A DNA stretch of 64,000 bases, from contig NW_026570225.1 of NCBI RefSeq assembly GCF_019649055.1, positions 1,426,001 to 1,490,000 of the forward strand, read 5' to 3'. The first letter of the stretch is position 1, and each line of letters begins with the position of its first letter. Under the pieces are notes generated by a model that was not told where the DNA came from, did not search any database, and saw only the letters and a program-made list of their open reading frames with translations. The position numbers and the translations under genes are program-made. Origin of the DNA: Paramacrobiotus metropolitanus. Its lineage: Eukaryota; Tardigrada; Eutardigrada; Parachela; Macrobiotidae. This document shows, in pieces, positions 47,088 through 59,300 of the stretch.

Positions 47088-49083
47088 ATGTCACGTGCAC
47101 TTTGGACCTATAATTTTGGATCAAAGACATCGTTACTGGTAATTAGCGACCTGTAACCCTGACGTTTTTTAAACCAATTCGATTCATTGTTATACTTATT
47201 ATATTTTTTTTTAGATTTTACTGACTGTAGTACTCGTTAAGTCAGTTCTAATACCGGAATCACTTGTCCAGCCTACAACACAAAAAACAGCCTTTGCAGG
47301 GCCGGATAGAAACTTTCCCACCGGGGTCAATTTCAGCGTAATTAACAGCTATGAAAGCGTAAGTGTTATCTATTCTGGTAACCATCAATCCGCGTAATTA
47401 AGGCGGGGTATGAGTACATATAACCGAAATACAGATTTCGATAAATTTTGGTACAACGTATGTCTCAATTTTCTCGTTTTACCACAATAGATTGTTGGAT
47501 GGTTGTTGTCTTTACCAAATGAATTTCCGTTCGTGCGATTGCATCATATTGGAATGACCGTCGAACATCGGGACTTAATTGTCGTCGAGGTCATACAAAG
47601 TACTTCACATTGACCATGAGGCGTCATGCGTGTGCAAGTAGATGCACTGCTTGTACAATAATAAATTATTACAGTAGTTTTATCATATAACGCAATGCAA
47701 TGTATTAGCACGTAGATTTTAAACACTTTCAAAAAAGCCGATAATAATGGAGCGTGGTGCAGATATTAGATATATTCATTAGCTGTCTGCATACGAAATA
47801 GCACGTAAATTTATCTAATTTCTAAGCTTGGAACTGACCATGAGATGTTATAACCGCAAGTCCGCAACACTCAGCTTTTTTAAAAGCGTTCGCTCCCCGT
47901 GATCTGAACGATTTTGTAAAGGCTTCGCATGCTGATAAGGGTTTCGTACGATAGATTGACAGCACCGACGATGGTTTCGCGGTGACCGGAATAAAACCCA
48001 CTATTTTTGTGGACGCTGGGATTCATGCACGCGAACAGCTAACTGTCAGCATTGCACTGAACGCCATTCACAAAATTTGTTGCATGATCCGCGATGGAAA
48101 AGTAGCTTCGTCCACGAAAGTGAAATGGTTTATTATCCCTCTTGTAAATCCCGATGGGTACGAATACGCCAGCACGGTATGTTCGTAAGCTGCACATTTA
48201 CTTAAATAAACAAATTCAGAAGAATCTATACCTGCATTAATTATTCATAGAAGTATAGTGAAGTAACCACACATAAAAAATATCTCGTCTTGATTAGGAT
48301 TCCGGAGTGGGGTGGCGTAAAAACCGATCTCCTGCGAATAATTCGGACTGTGTGGGAGTGGCTTTAAATCGTAACTGGGATTATAAATGGAGTGAGTTGC
48401 TGTAGCCTGCTTATTTACCATTTAAAATTTACTAAACAACAAATAACTGCAGCTTTTAACTGTATACGAATTTTTCTTCACTCTGGAGGAATGCGTTAGC
48501 TTTCACTGCTTTCAGAAGGAAGTGGAAGTTCCACTTCTCCGTGTTCAGACATATACGCTGGCGTGCGTCCTTTCTCCGAAAGCGAAACATTCGCACTATC
48601 GCAATTTATTTTGGAACTAAAAAACAATTCAGCAGTCAATCTGCAAGCATACTTGAGTTTGCATAGTATTCACGGATATCTGGGTCAAGCGATCATCTTT
48701 CCTTATGGTTACACAACGGAAAGGTCACCCGATTATGATGTTCTTAGCGCTGTGGCGAAGCGAATGTCAGATGCAATGTATGCAGCCACTAGCAGAACCT
48801 ACAGATACGGGAGCATTGCAAATGAAATGTGTAAGTTTCTAGCCGAAAAATTGCCCAAACTGAATTTTGCATTGATAAAAACTGTAAATTAGATCCAGTA
48901 AATGGCGATCAAGGAGACTGGCTGTATTTTGTTGCCAAAATCAAGCAAAACTACGCTGTGGAACTGCGAGACTATTACGGTAAAGACTCTGCCGTTCTCG
49001 TTTCCGATGGTTTCAAAGACATTTGGGCAGCTTTGACCGTTCTGGCTCAAGATACCCTGGCCAGAAATTATTTGGCAATGTAA
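47088..49083 (+). CDS. Secreted M14 zinc carboxypeptidase, copy 2
   Basis: Seven exons (47088-47138, 47215-47358, 47491-47589, 47955-48176, 48298-48391, 48516-48830, 48893-49083) encode 371 residues, with exon order mirroring the neighbouring gene; exons 1 and 3 are exactly the same length (51 and 99 nt). The signal peptide is split between exon 1 (MSRALWTYNFGSKTSLL) and exon 2 (ILLTVVLVKSV). Conserved residues are H122 and E125 in GIHAREQ, N196-R197 in LNRNWD, H253 in SLHSIHG, Y309 and E332 in AVELRD. The Asp before NRNWD (bovine Asp142) is Ala here. The specificity position is G316 in GDQGDW, and the Tyr198 position is Ile. As in copy 1, no full-length activation peptide is present. Sequence divergence is substantial (about half the residues), so the duplication is not recent. 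The extracellular exopeptidase role is inferred from the family. Confidence 0.92.
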
Positions 49084-50046
49084 GAATACCTCAGGTTAAT
49101 TCTAAGAATCTATGACAGTGTTTCTTTGTGTAACAGCAAGAAGCTGACTTGCAACGAGATTACAAATGAGTGGAGAATTCTTTGAGATATTGAGAATGTT
49201 GTAATTATTGATTACTTTTTGTTTTCGTGTTATTATATCACATTACAGCTACACACTTCCGGAAATGTGTAAACTAGATAGTGTTTTCTCCCTCCTGTGT
49301 GTTTTGCTCTTGTTCCACCAGAGAAGAAAACCCGACACGTAAGAAGCAAAATCATAAAACACATAAGATGCTTTTCTGGAAACAGATTGCAGCAATGCTT
49401 ATTTGGTAGATCTGAAGTTTTCCCAACTGTTTTTTGCGAAAGCAGTCGGTAATAGTACGTTTGTTCTGTGTTTAAGTTCTGAAATCACAACAAAAAGTGT
49501 AAGGAACACACGAAATTGATATCCTTTCAAAAATTCTATTTTTACGAACTTGTGTTCTGTTAATTCGTATATGTATATAGCGGACTATCACACAGCATAA
49601 CGGCTTCTGCTGGCCATCTGTTGACTTTATCTTACCGGCGTTTGTGACAAAAATCTCTTTGAACAGCAGTAATACTGACTTCTTGCATAGAAACTTGCAC
49701 TTGGGTTTATGTGGTCATGAGATATTTAAGTTGTATCTGTATTTCGACCAGTGTTTATTTAATGGTTCTGCAGTTTCTGATTAATTATTCCCTTAGAAGT
49801 TAGCATAGTCGCTGTCTTCTGTATTAAGAACTCATCTGTACTCTGTAGTTATAAATATTCATAATTTTTTCTTTCACTGGTAAACGGCTAATTATCGATG
49901 GGCAGTAAGCAGGAGATAAACGTCAACTAAGTCAGAATCACCATTATAGCACTGTGGGTAATCTGGAGACTAGGGAAGCAAGTACATCTCAGTCAGTAAA
50001 AAAAATCCAACGTCTATCAAGTTCCTACACAGCTACGAAGCGGGCT
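49084..50046. other. Spacer between convergent carboxypeptidase 2 and the EGF/ZP gene
   Basis: It should contain both 3' UTRs. No open frame with protein-like composition and no repeat was noticed. Confidence 0.4.
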
Positions 50047-50327
50047 TCAGTAATCGGGATCGGGATCTCGCCTAGGAATTGTCACCCGCGGAATGGAGCT
50101 GCTGCCGCGCGTCTGTCCCGAGTACTGGGTACCGTTTCTTGTGCTGCGACTGCGAGGATACGCGGTGCTGGTATCTTCGTCCGGACGGCGCCGGTAAGCC
50201 ATCAGCCAGCACGATACGGAAATGGCGATCGCCACAAGGGCCAGCAGCAGTGTGATGGCCAGCGTCACCGCGAAGCTGGCAGTCGACAGGCAGACTTCGT
50301 CACTGCCGCTTCCGGTAGCCGAAACAC
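50047..50327 (-). other. Transmembrane anchor and cytoplasmic tail exon of the EGF/ZP protein
   Basis: The last exon encodes [20 protein letters not shown], a single membrane-spanning helix, followed by a [13 protein letters not shown] stop-transfer and a Ser/Arg/Pro-rich tail of about 45 residues ending DPDPDY. This places the EGF array outside the cell and a short tail inside. Confidence 0.92.
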
Positions 50328-53300
50328 CTGCAACGATACAACCAGTTCAGCGAAGCGAATTCGTACTTTGCTATAGTGTGCATACATTAGATGGACTGAA
50401 CAGCTAGTGCCGGTTTGAGAACAAAATTATTTTGGTTTCAAAGGTTTACCGTTGGTAGCATTGAGCGCTTGTGCTTGAGCATCATACGTTTCCAGCCCAT
50501 TTGATTCCACCTGAATTTCTTCGATCACGTCTCCCTTCGGCGCAACGTCAGCCAAGGGTCGCTCCACTTGACGCTTCTTTCTACCAAAGCTGTTAATACG
50601 ACCGGGCTGACATTCCACCTAATCAGAACACACAATGCTCACGTTCCGCTTTTTAAAGTTTTATCAAGTATAATCACGACTTTAACTTCTAATTAGGAAG
50701 AAAATTAAAAATTTTACGCAGCACAGGAACTGCATAGGTAATTGTTCCATTTTTAAAATGACCGTATCACCTCCAGAACGATCATAACGTAGAACGATGT
50801 TTCTTACCGGTGGACAACTTCTGAAGCAAATCCTGATGTTGCACTTGAACCGTAATAAACTGGCACCGGGAAACTTGAATGCGCTGAAATTGGCACGCAG
50901 AGAGTGATCCGCGCCGTCTGGGATCCACTCAGTGAAAATAGTACGGTCGGTCGCGCATCTGAAATAAAATTCTATTGCAATAACGAGCCATTCCGCTACT
51001 TTTAAAATTTAAATTATAAAGCTTTCGTACCCATAGTTGTCAGTGATCTGGAATTTCCAGGAATTATCAACCGCCACGGCCATGCAGTTGCTGGCAAAGC
51101 CGCCGTAAACGCTGTAGGGCGTTACTTCCACTTTCAACTGCAAATTCTCCCCAATGTTCGCACTGGTCACAGGACTGCCGTCCATGTTGGTGATAACGAT
51201 GCGGCACACTGGTGGTGGTGCTTGATTGGCAATAGTGCCGTGAATTGTCTGTACTCTGATGGTAATCGGTGGATTGGTTACGGTCACTACGGGCGTCTTG
51301 TAGCGGCATCGGATGTTGTAAGCGGTCGCGTCAACGGTAACCAGGGTTGGATGGCGTTGGATGACCAATACAAAATCGGCTAAATCCTAAAATAATCTCG
51401 AGGATAACTTTTCATGCCTCGCCGTTGTTGCAAGCGAACATCGAAAAACTGAAATACTCATAACCGTGCTATGTAAATAATGCTAAAAACAACGGCAATT
51501 TAAATGGTGAACTTACGCCATCTGGAGAAACGCCACAAGTTCCGTATTGTATGGTGAAACTCATAGAATACTGGTTATCGTTCCCGCTGACAATCTTTCG
51601 ACATTCTTCCTGCCGGCTGTATCCTTTGACATACAAAACTCCTTGAAATCGGCCCGGCAGCGCAACTTGGACTTCGATTCCGTCCGATAAGCAGTTGACC
51701 GACGCTTCCGGTACATCAATCCTGGGAATGAGTATTTTCGTGAAAGGGGTGCGCGGTGTTGCTGTGGGAGGTATGGTTATGATAGGAGGCGGTGGCGGGC
51801 AGTTGGGAGGATTTCCCGGTGGATACAGACAGATGCAGCCGCAAACCTCCATTGAAAACCTGGAATATGGACCGCACTCCACTTCCATACACGGCGCCGG
51901 GGTGACTGTAACGGGTGTAGGAGGCGGTGTGGGAGGAGGGGTGGTTTCCGAACACCGGCCGTTGATGAGCACTAAGGGTGGGCGGCAGATGCAGGTTAAG
52001 GTGGTCAAATCCAGGATGAGATTCTCCAAACAAATGCATAAATAAGAACCGATGGTATTCTTGCATTGCGCACTGCCGCAAGGGGGAGGAACAAGAGTGC
52101 ATTCGTTAACATCTGCAAAAAGCTGGGGGTTAAGACTCGCTTGGAGGCTTTTTTACAACGTTCTTACCAATGCAGGTTCCATTAACGAATTGGTATCCTG
52201 GTGGACAAAAGCACTGGTAGCTGCCCGGAAGATCTTGGCATGTTCCCGGTCCGCAGATTGTCAAGTTTTCCATGCACTCGTTGATATTGTAGCATGAATT
52301 CTGGTTGAAGCGGTATCCCGGTGGGCAGATACACTTGTAACTTCCAATGGTGTTCTCGCAAGTCCCACTGCCGCAGATGCCGGCAAAGGTGCACTCGTTG
52401 ATATCGACACATGATCCGTTCACCGAATCAAATCCATTAGGACATTTGCACCGGAATGAGCCAATCAGATTTTCACACACGCCAGGCTTGCAAAGGTCGG
52501 GATTCTGCATGCAGAAATTGATGGAAATACAGTTCTTTCCATCAAAGTTGAATCCCGGCCGACAAATGCACCGGTAAGATCCGGGCGTGTTCTCGCACGT
52601 ATTTCCCTGGCCGCAGATCAAACTGTCGGTACATTCGTTCACATCCAGACATGTTCCCTGTTGGGAAGTGTAACCGGGTGGGCAAATGCATTTGAACGAT
52701 CCGATGGTATTTTCGCACTGTCCATTTCCACAGACTCCCACTTGCAAGCACTCGTTGACATCAATGCATGTACCATTGGCCGGTTGATAACCATATGGGC
52801 AAACGCATAAATATGTCCCGGGAAGGTTGAAGCAGGTTCCGGGAGCGCATATGTCGGTTTTCACGGTGCATTCGTTAATGTCTGCAAATGATCAGTGTAT
52901 AAAAAGAATCAGAACATTGATACGTTAATAATGTGAGACTATCAAGCTGATCAACGCACCGATGCAAGTTTTGCCGTCAAACTGATATCCAGGCGGGCAG
53001 TTGCAGGTGTACTGGTTAGGGGCCAAGTCCTGGCATGTTCCCAACTGGCACGGATTGCCTTGCATACAGATGGTCACAACCGGAGGCGGCTGCACACATT
53101 GGTACGAGCCGGGCGTGTTCCTGCATTGTGCACCCGGAGGGCAAGGATTCTGTGTGCACTCGTTGAGATCTGCGCAAGTCCCGTGGACGAACTCGAAACC
53201 GGGTGCGCACTTGCACGTATACGATCCGATTAAATCGATGCAAGTCCCCTGTGGACCACACAGTTCTGGTGCTTCGCATTCATTCACCGCTAAAAGACAA

Positions 53301-56300
53301 GATATTAGAACAATAACAATTACAATTTTCAGCAGAATTTACCAAAGCAAGTGCCGTGATCAGGATGGTATCCCGGTGGGCATCGACACAAATAACTGCC
53401 CATGGTATTAATGCAAGTACCCGGCCCGCAGATCGTTAGGTCCGTACACTCGTTGACATCAACGCATAACTGATTCGGACCAGGTGTGTATCCAGAAGGA
53501 CAGACGCAGAAAAAGCTCCCCACGGTGTTAATGCAGCCACCCACACCACATGGATTGGTCGTGCATTCGTTAATATCCACACATGTGACTTTATCGAAGG
53601 TGAATCCAGGTGGGCAAGTACACTCATAGCTGCCGATCGTGTTGATGCATGTACCGGAACCACAGATGGTCTTCTCAGTGCACTCGTTTACATCTATGGG
53701 AAAAAATTTAATTATTATTAAGTTGTAAAGTTTGAAAAGAAGGTTAATACAGACCTTGGCAGTTTCCGTTGATAAATTGGTATCCAGCGGGACACGTGCA
53801 GTAAAAGCTCCCGATAGTATTGAAGCATTTCCCTGGCTGGCAAAGTTGCGGATTTCTTACACATTCGTTAATGTCTAAAATAGCAAACTTCGCAATCGTA
53901 AACGTAAGCACTGTTAATCCCATTGGGACGTACCTCCACATGCCGGTGAGTTCATCACAGTCATTTCATATCCGAATGGGCAGACACATCGATACGATCC
54001 GACAGTATCCTGACATTCTCCCGGAAGGCATAACGAGGCTATTTCCGTTCTCGTACATTCGTTTTCACCTAAGAAAAAAAACGGAAACGGAAAATTATAC
54101 GGAAAATTATTTATTATTGGCGAAGGTTTTTCTTAGCGAAATTTAGACAATCGTACTAATGCATGTTTTGGACGCGGCATCGAACTGGAATCCCACCAGG
54201 CAAATGCACTGGAATGATCCCAGCGTATTCACGCAAGTGCCCTTGCCATCACCACAAGGATTGTTTCGCGCGCATTCGTTGATATCCACACATACTCCCG
54301 GTTCCTGTCGTTGGTAACCGACCGGGCAAACACAGAAATAACTGCCATCTGTATTGTGACATTCTCCAGGAGCGCAAGGATTGCTGATAGCACACTCGTT
54401 AACGTCTAGATACCGTTTAATATTTATTATGAATTTCTAGCAGTTAGTAGACATGTAAATCTGGACGCACCCATGCATCGGTTGTCCACTGAAGTGTAAC
54501 CCAGCGGACACTTGCAGACATACGATCCCACCGTATTGATGCATTCCCCAACTAAGCAAGGATTGTGCGGCGCTGCACATTCGTTGAGATCGACGCAGGT
54601 TAACCCATCGAAAGTGAAACCGACCGGGCATTTACAGGTGTACTTTCCTGCCGCGGTATCGATGCAGTTGCCTTGATTGCACGGTGATCTTTCGACGCAT
54701 ATCTTGATCTCTGTTGCAATGAGAAACACATCACCGTTTATATCCGTTACTAGAAAATATATATTTCAGCATGAGCAGCGTACGAGCACACGTTGGTCCT
54801 TCCACAGCTCGGAAGCCATCAAAACACTGGCAAGTGTATGACCCGGGTACGTTAGTGCACGTTCCTTGCGCACAAGGAGCGGCAATCTCACATTCGTTCA
54901 CATCTGTTCAGCAGAAAAAATGCAGAAGCTTTGGGTATTTTATCTTGCAGAGTTATAGTTGTCAGGTTGCAGACTTCTCAAATAATTACGACATATAGTA
55001 GCACGTACCAACACAAATCGTTTGGCCATTTGGCTGGAGGGACACTTTGTAACCTTTGTTGCATTCGCACGTGTAACTCCCGACGGTGTCAATACAGCGA
55101 CCATTCAGGCACAGATTGGGCTCGGTCATGCATTCGTTGATATCTGCAAAAAATAATAACTACACCGTTGTAAAATCAATTCGGGCAGCGAAATGCAGTT
55201 TATCGTACTAGCACAAACGATCTGGGTTCCATTCTGAATCATCTGGAAGCCTTTTGCGCAAGTAGTATCAATCAGTAAACCTAAGTAAAAACAAAAACAT
55301 TAGCACGACTTACAGTTGGAACAGTTTAATTTAATTTAGCAATGCAAAAACACACTTCTACACTGGCCAAATACATCCTTGGAAAAATTAATAATGCACT
55401 CGCAGTCGTCCAGTGATCGTCCATCGATACCGACTTTGGTAGTATGCCGACAAGTGCCATCGCGGTAGCATGGTAGCGGTTCACAAACATTTTTGCCTAT
55501 CACATACAAAACCAGTTAAAAAAGCCAAAGCGCACAGTAGTGACATCCACCGTACTGATAGCTTTGCAGATTGTTGTCTTAGGATTTTCAGAAGTGAATC
55601 CAGGAGGACAAAAACAATAAAAGCCACCGTCCGTGTCCTGGCACTGTGCGTTGGGTGCACAAGGCAGCTGTATGCACTCATTGATATCTGCAAGGAAAGG
55701 TTACAAATGAAACTGTAAACACAGATTTCGCGGAAAAACTTGAGGCTGCACCAGAATCGATAAACTTACTGACGCATGTTCCTCCAACAAACTCGTAGCC
55801 AGCATCACATCGACATGTGAAGCTTCCTTTGGTGTTTTGGCATACACCATGGCGACATGGAGCCAGCTCACATTCATCGACATCTGTAATTGGCAAGTTT
55901 TTAATCTCTAACTGTTAAGCCTAGCGCTAACACTCGCGCATACCAGCACACATTCCATTAATGAATCGGAAACCTTGCGGACAATTGCATTGGTAGCTTC
56001 CAATCAGATCTATACAGTCACCCGGTATGCAGGGATTCACCGGACCGGCACATTCGTTGATCGCTGTAAGAAACATGATGTACAGTGTAAACCGCAAACT
56101 TCAATACTTCAGAAATGTTTCTACCTGTGCAGGCGCCGCCGGTGCTGTTAGTCCAGCCAAAAGGACATAAACAGTTATAATTTCCTGGAGTATTGACGCA
56201 GTTTCCTGGGTTGCATGGATTGAAAGGTGGAGCACATTCATTGACGTCTACGAAAACGAATGCAAATTACATTACCTACTCGTAGTGCCTAATCTTGATA

Positions 56301-59300
56301 TAAGCTTTTGCGTGGATTTCAGGAATGTCGTCTCAGTAAGCGTACCAACACAAAGCTTTTTATTCTCCGAAAGCTCGTATCCCTGTCCGCAGAGGCACTG
56401 ATACGATCCGAGGGTGTCAATACATTTGACAGCACCCTCACCACAGGGAGGTGGGATGAGTTCACACTCGTTGATTTCTGGATAAATAATTTTTGTTTAG
56501 AGTGCAACAATTCTTCTCGAAGAACTTACGAATGCAGTCTTTGGGAGGTTGTGATGTTGATCGATATCCCGGTGGGCAGGTGCACATATACGATCCTTGC
56601 GTTAAAGCGCTGCAGGCAATTAATACCATAATTCAGCAAAATATGTATCGCAGCTGTATTGTACACCTGACATGTTCCACGTACCATGTTCCAGGTTTGC
56701 ACTTGTCTTCAATAGCACAGTAATTGATTTGTTTGCAGGCTCCGTTTAGGAACTGGAAACCGGGTGGACAGTTGCACTGGTATCCGCCACTCGTCTGCAA
56801 AGACAGAATGTATTATGTATTATTAGAATGTATTCACGCCTCTAACGTGCAACTGCGGCAAATAAGGAAATAAAACGTTTACTTCGACACAGTTTCCAGG
56901 TGCACATGGATTCGGATTGTCCCTGCATTCCTGTATGTCCACACACGGTCCCGTCGGTCCTCCGGCGTTGCGGAAGCCCGGAGGACACCTGCAGGCGAAT
57001 GCACCGATGGTGTTCTCACACTGTCCCTGACCACAATCCGGAGGATTGCGGCTGGTACATTCGTTTACATCTGATAATTGCAAAACACTGTAAAACAGTC
57101 ATACACACCGCCTCATTCAAAATGCTTACCAATGCAAGTCAGTCGATCAAATTCGTAACCTTGCGCACATAAGCACACGTAAGAACCGTCTGTATTCTGG
57201 CACGTTCCCATATTTCCGCATGGATTTGATACAGCACACTCGTTAATTTCTGTGAAAGGATTATACGAAGGTTTTAAGTACCTCTTGCCTTGTAACAGTA
57301 AAGTTTTCCATGGTCGTTCTCACCAATACAAGTGTGGCCGTCGTATCGGTACCCCACTGGGCAAATGCATTCGTATCGACCCGGGAAGTTTTTGCATTCT
57401 CCGCGACCGCATGGTTTCATTGCACACTCATCAATTCCTGCATTTAACATAACTCGGTCAAACAAGTGAACTCTGTAAGAAACGCAGTATCCGTGTCACG
57501 CGTACCAATGCAAGTTACTCCATTGAAAGCAAATCCCAAAGGGCATTGGCACTTGTAATTGTTTTCTCCAAGCGCACTGCACGTTCCAGGCGAACACAGG
57601 TCCTTTTGTTGGATGCAGGGTGTGACTATATTACCAGGCAAATAGTTGTAAAACGAACGGATACGCAAGAGAAGTACTGTAACCCATACTAATTTTGGCG
57701 CAGGTTCCAATCGACGGCATATAACGGAACCCATCCGGACATACGCATCTGTAGCTTCCTGGTGTATGCTCGCATTGTCCGGGTTCGCAAGGATTTTTTG
57801 GAGATTCGCACTGGTTAATGTCGACACAGTAATTGTTGATTAGTTTGAATCCGGTGGCACATCTGCAGGAATACGTTCCCGGAGCATTGCTGCATGTACC
57901 ACCCATGCCGCAAATGGTGGCGTTCTCCTCGCACTCGTTTACATCTACAAAAACAGATACCGGAGTATAAAAAGCGAAGCTTTCAGTAAATTAAGTTTCC
58001 TTACCAACACAGGCATCTTGCATATACTTGTAGCCAATAGGACATTCGCATCGGTACGAGTAGCCTTCCGGTAAACATTTGCCTGGTAGACATGGATTAG
58101 GGGGACCGCATCGTGGAGCTAAAGTAACAGAAAATTGTAATACCTCGAAAAGATTTTCTGTAGACCACTTAGAGAAATTACAGATGTAAAATAATATGCA
58201 ATTTTGACTTGGCAGGGTCGAAGCTGACACTGAATGATCAAAGTGGTAACTTGTCAAAACTGGATAAAAATATAAAAACGTACGGATAATTGCGCATACA
58301 CCACGTTCCCAGATGTAGCGGGTACCAGGGGGACAAAGACAGGGTGGCGTGTCGTCGTTGGGTCCGGGCTGCTGACACACGCCGGGAGCGCACGTGACTT
58401 CGATGCATGTGGTACTTTCTGAATAAAAAAAAAACAGGGATGCAAATAAAGCGATTTTGCTTTAGTGGCCATCATGTTTGTACGGCAATCTGGAAATGTG
58501 CAGCGCTACCTATCGGTAACAGTTAATTATGATATTATGTTCTTAAATCTCACTTAAATACAAATTCCAAATCATATTAGGTTGTATAAGCCTGCTTCCG
58601 CAACTTTTTCAATTTTTAACTTCAAATTGCGAAACAAGAAAACACAACATCTGATCATACTTATGCATATTCCTTTCGTAAGGTCCTTTTCCATCCCGTC
58701 TGGACATACAGCTTCTGCAGAAATTATGACGTTAAGCCTTTATTTCCACTTTATTTTATAATTGATACCCGTACCGCATGGACGCAACGGTGGACTGCCT
58801 TCAAAACCAGGACGGCATACGCAGGTGATTTTGTAAGTTGACGCCGTCACTTGGACATTGCAGTCAGCATTTGGACCGCAGTCTCGACTGGCCACACACG
58901 GCGGCGGGGCAACTATTCGCAAGCGCATTAGTATTATATGTTTCGGAAATAAGTACTTCTGTAAGGTGGGCAGATTTGTGGACAAATACTCACTGCATGC
59001 CACTCTTCCATCGCCATAGTATCCCGGCGGACATCTGCAAATCGGTCCATCAGTACTGTCAGCACATGGAAGCGCTAGGGCTCCACATCCGACGTATTCG
59101 CACGTATTCAAATCTAAAGATGCACTCGATTGCTACAGATGGAATCAGTGTGACCGAACATTTAGCTTTCGATACATACTGGCACATTTTCCATCGATCC
59201 AGTCAAAATTAGGGGGACAGGTGCATCGATAACTTCCCGGCGTGTTGACGCATGTACCACCGCCTGGACAAAGGTCACCCAGGAATTCCACGCATTCATT

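Noticed and set aside
51695-52045. Gly-rich 116-codon plus-strand frame
   Set aside because: It is the antisense shadow of the Pro/Thr-rich linker and ZP start of the EGF/ZP gene, whose minus-strand reading is unambiguous.
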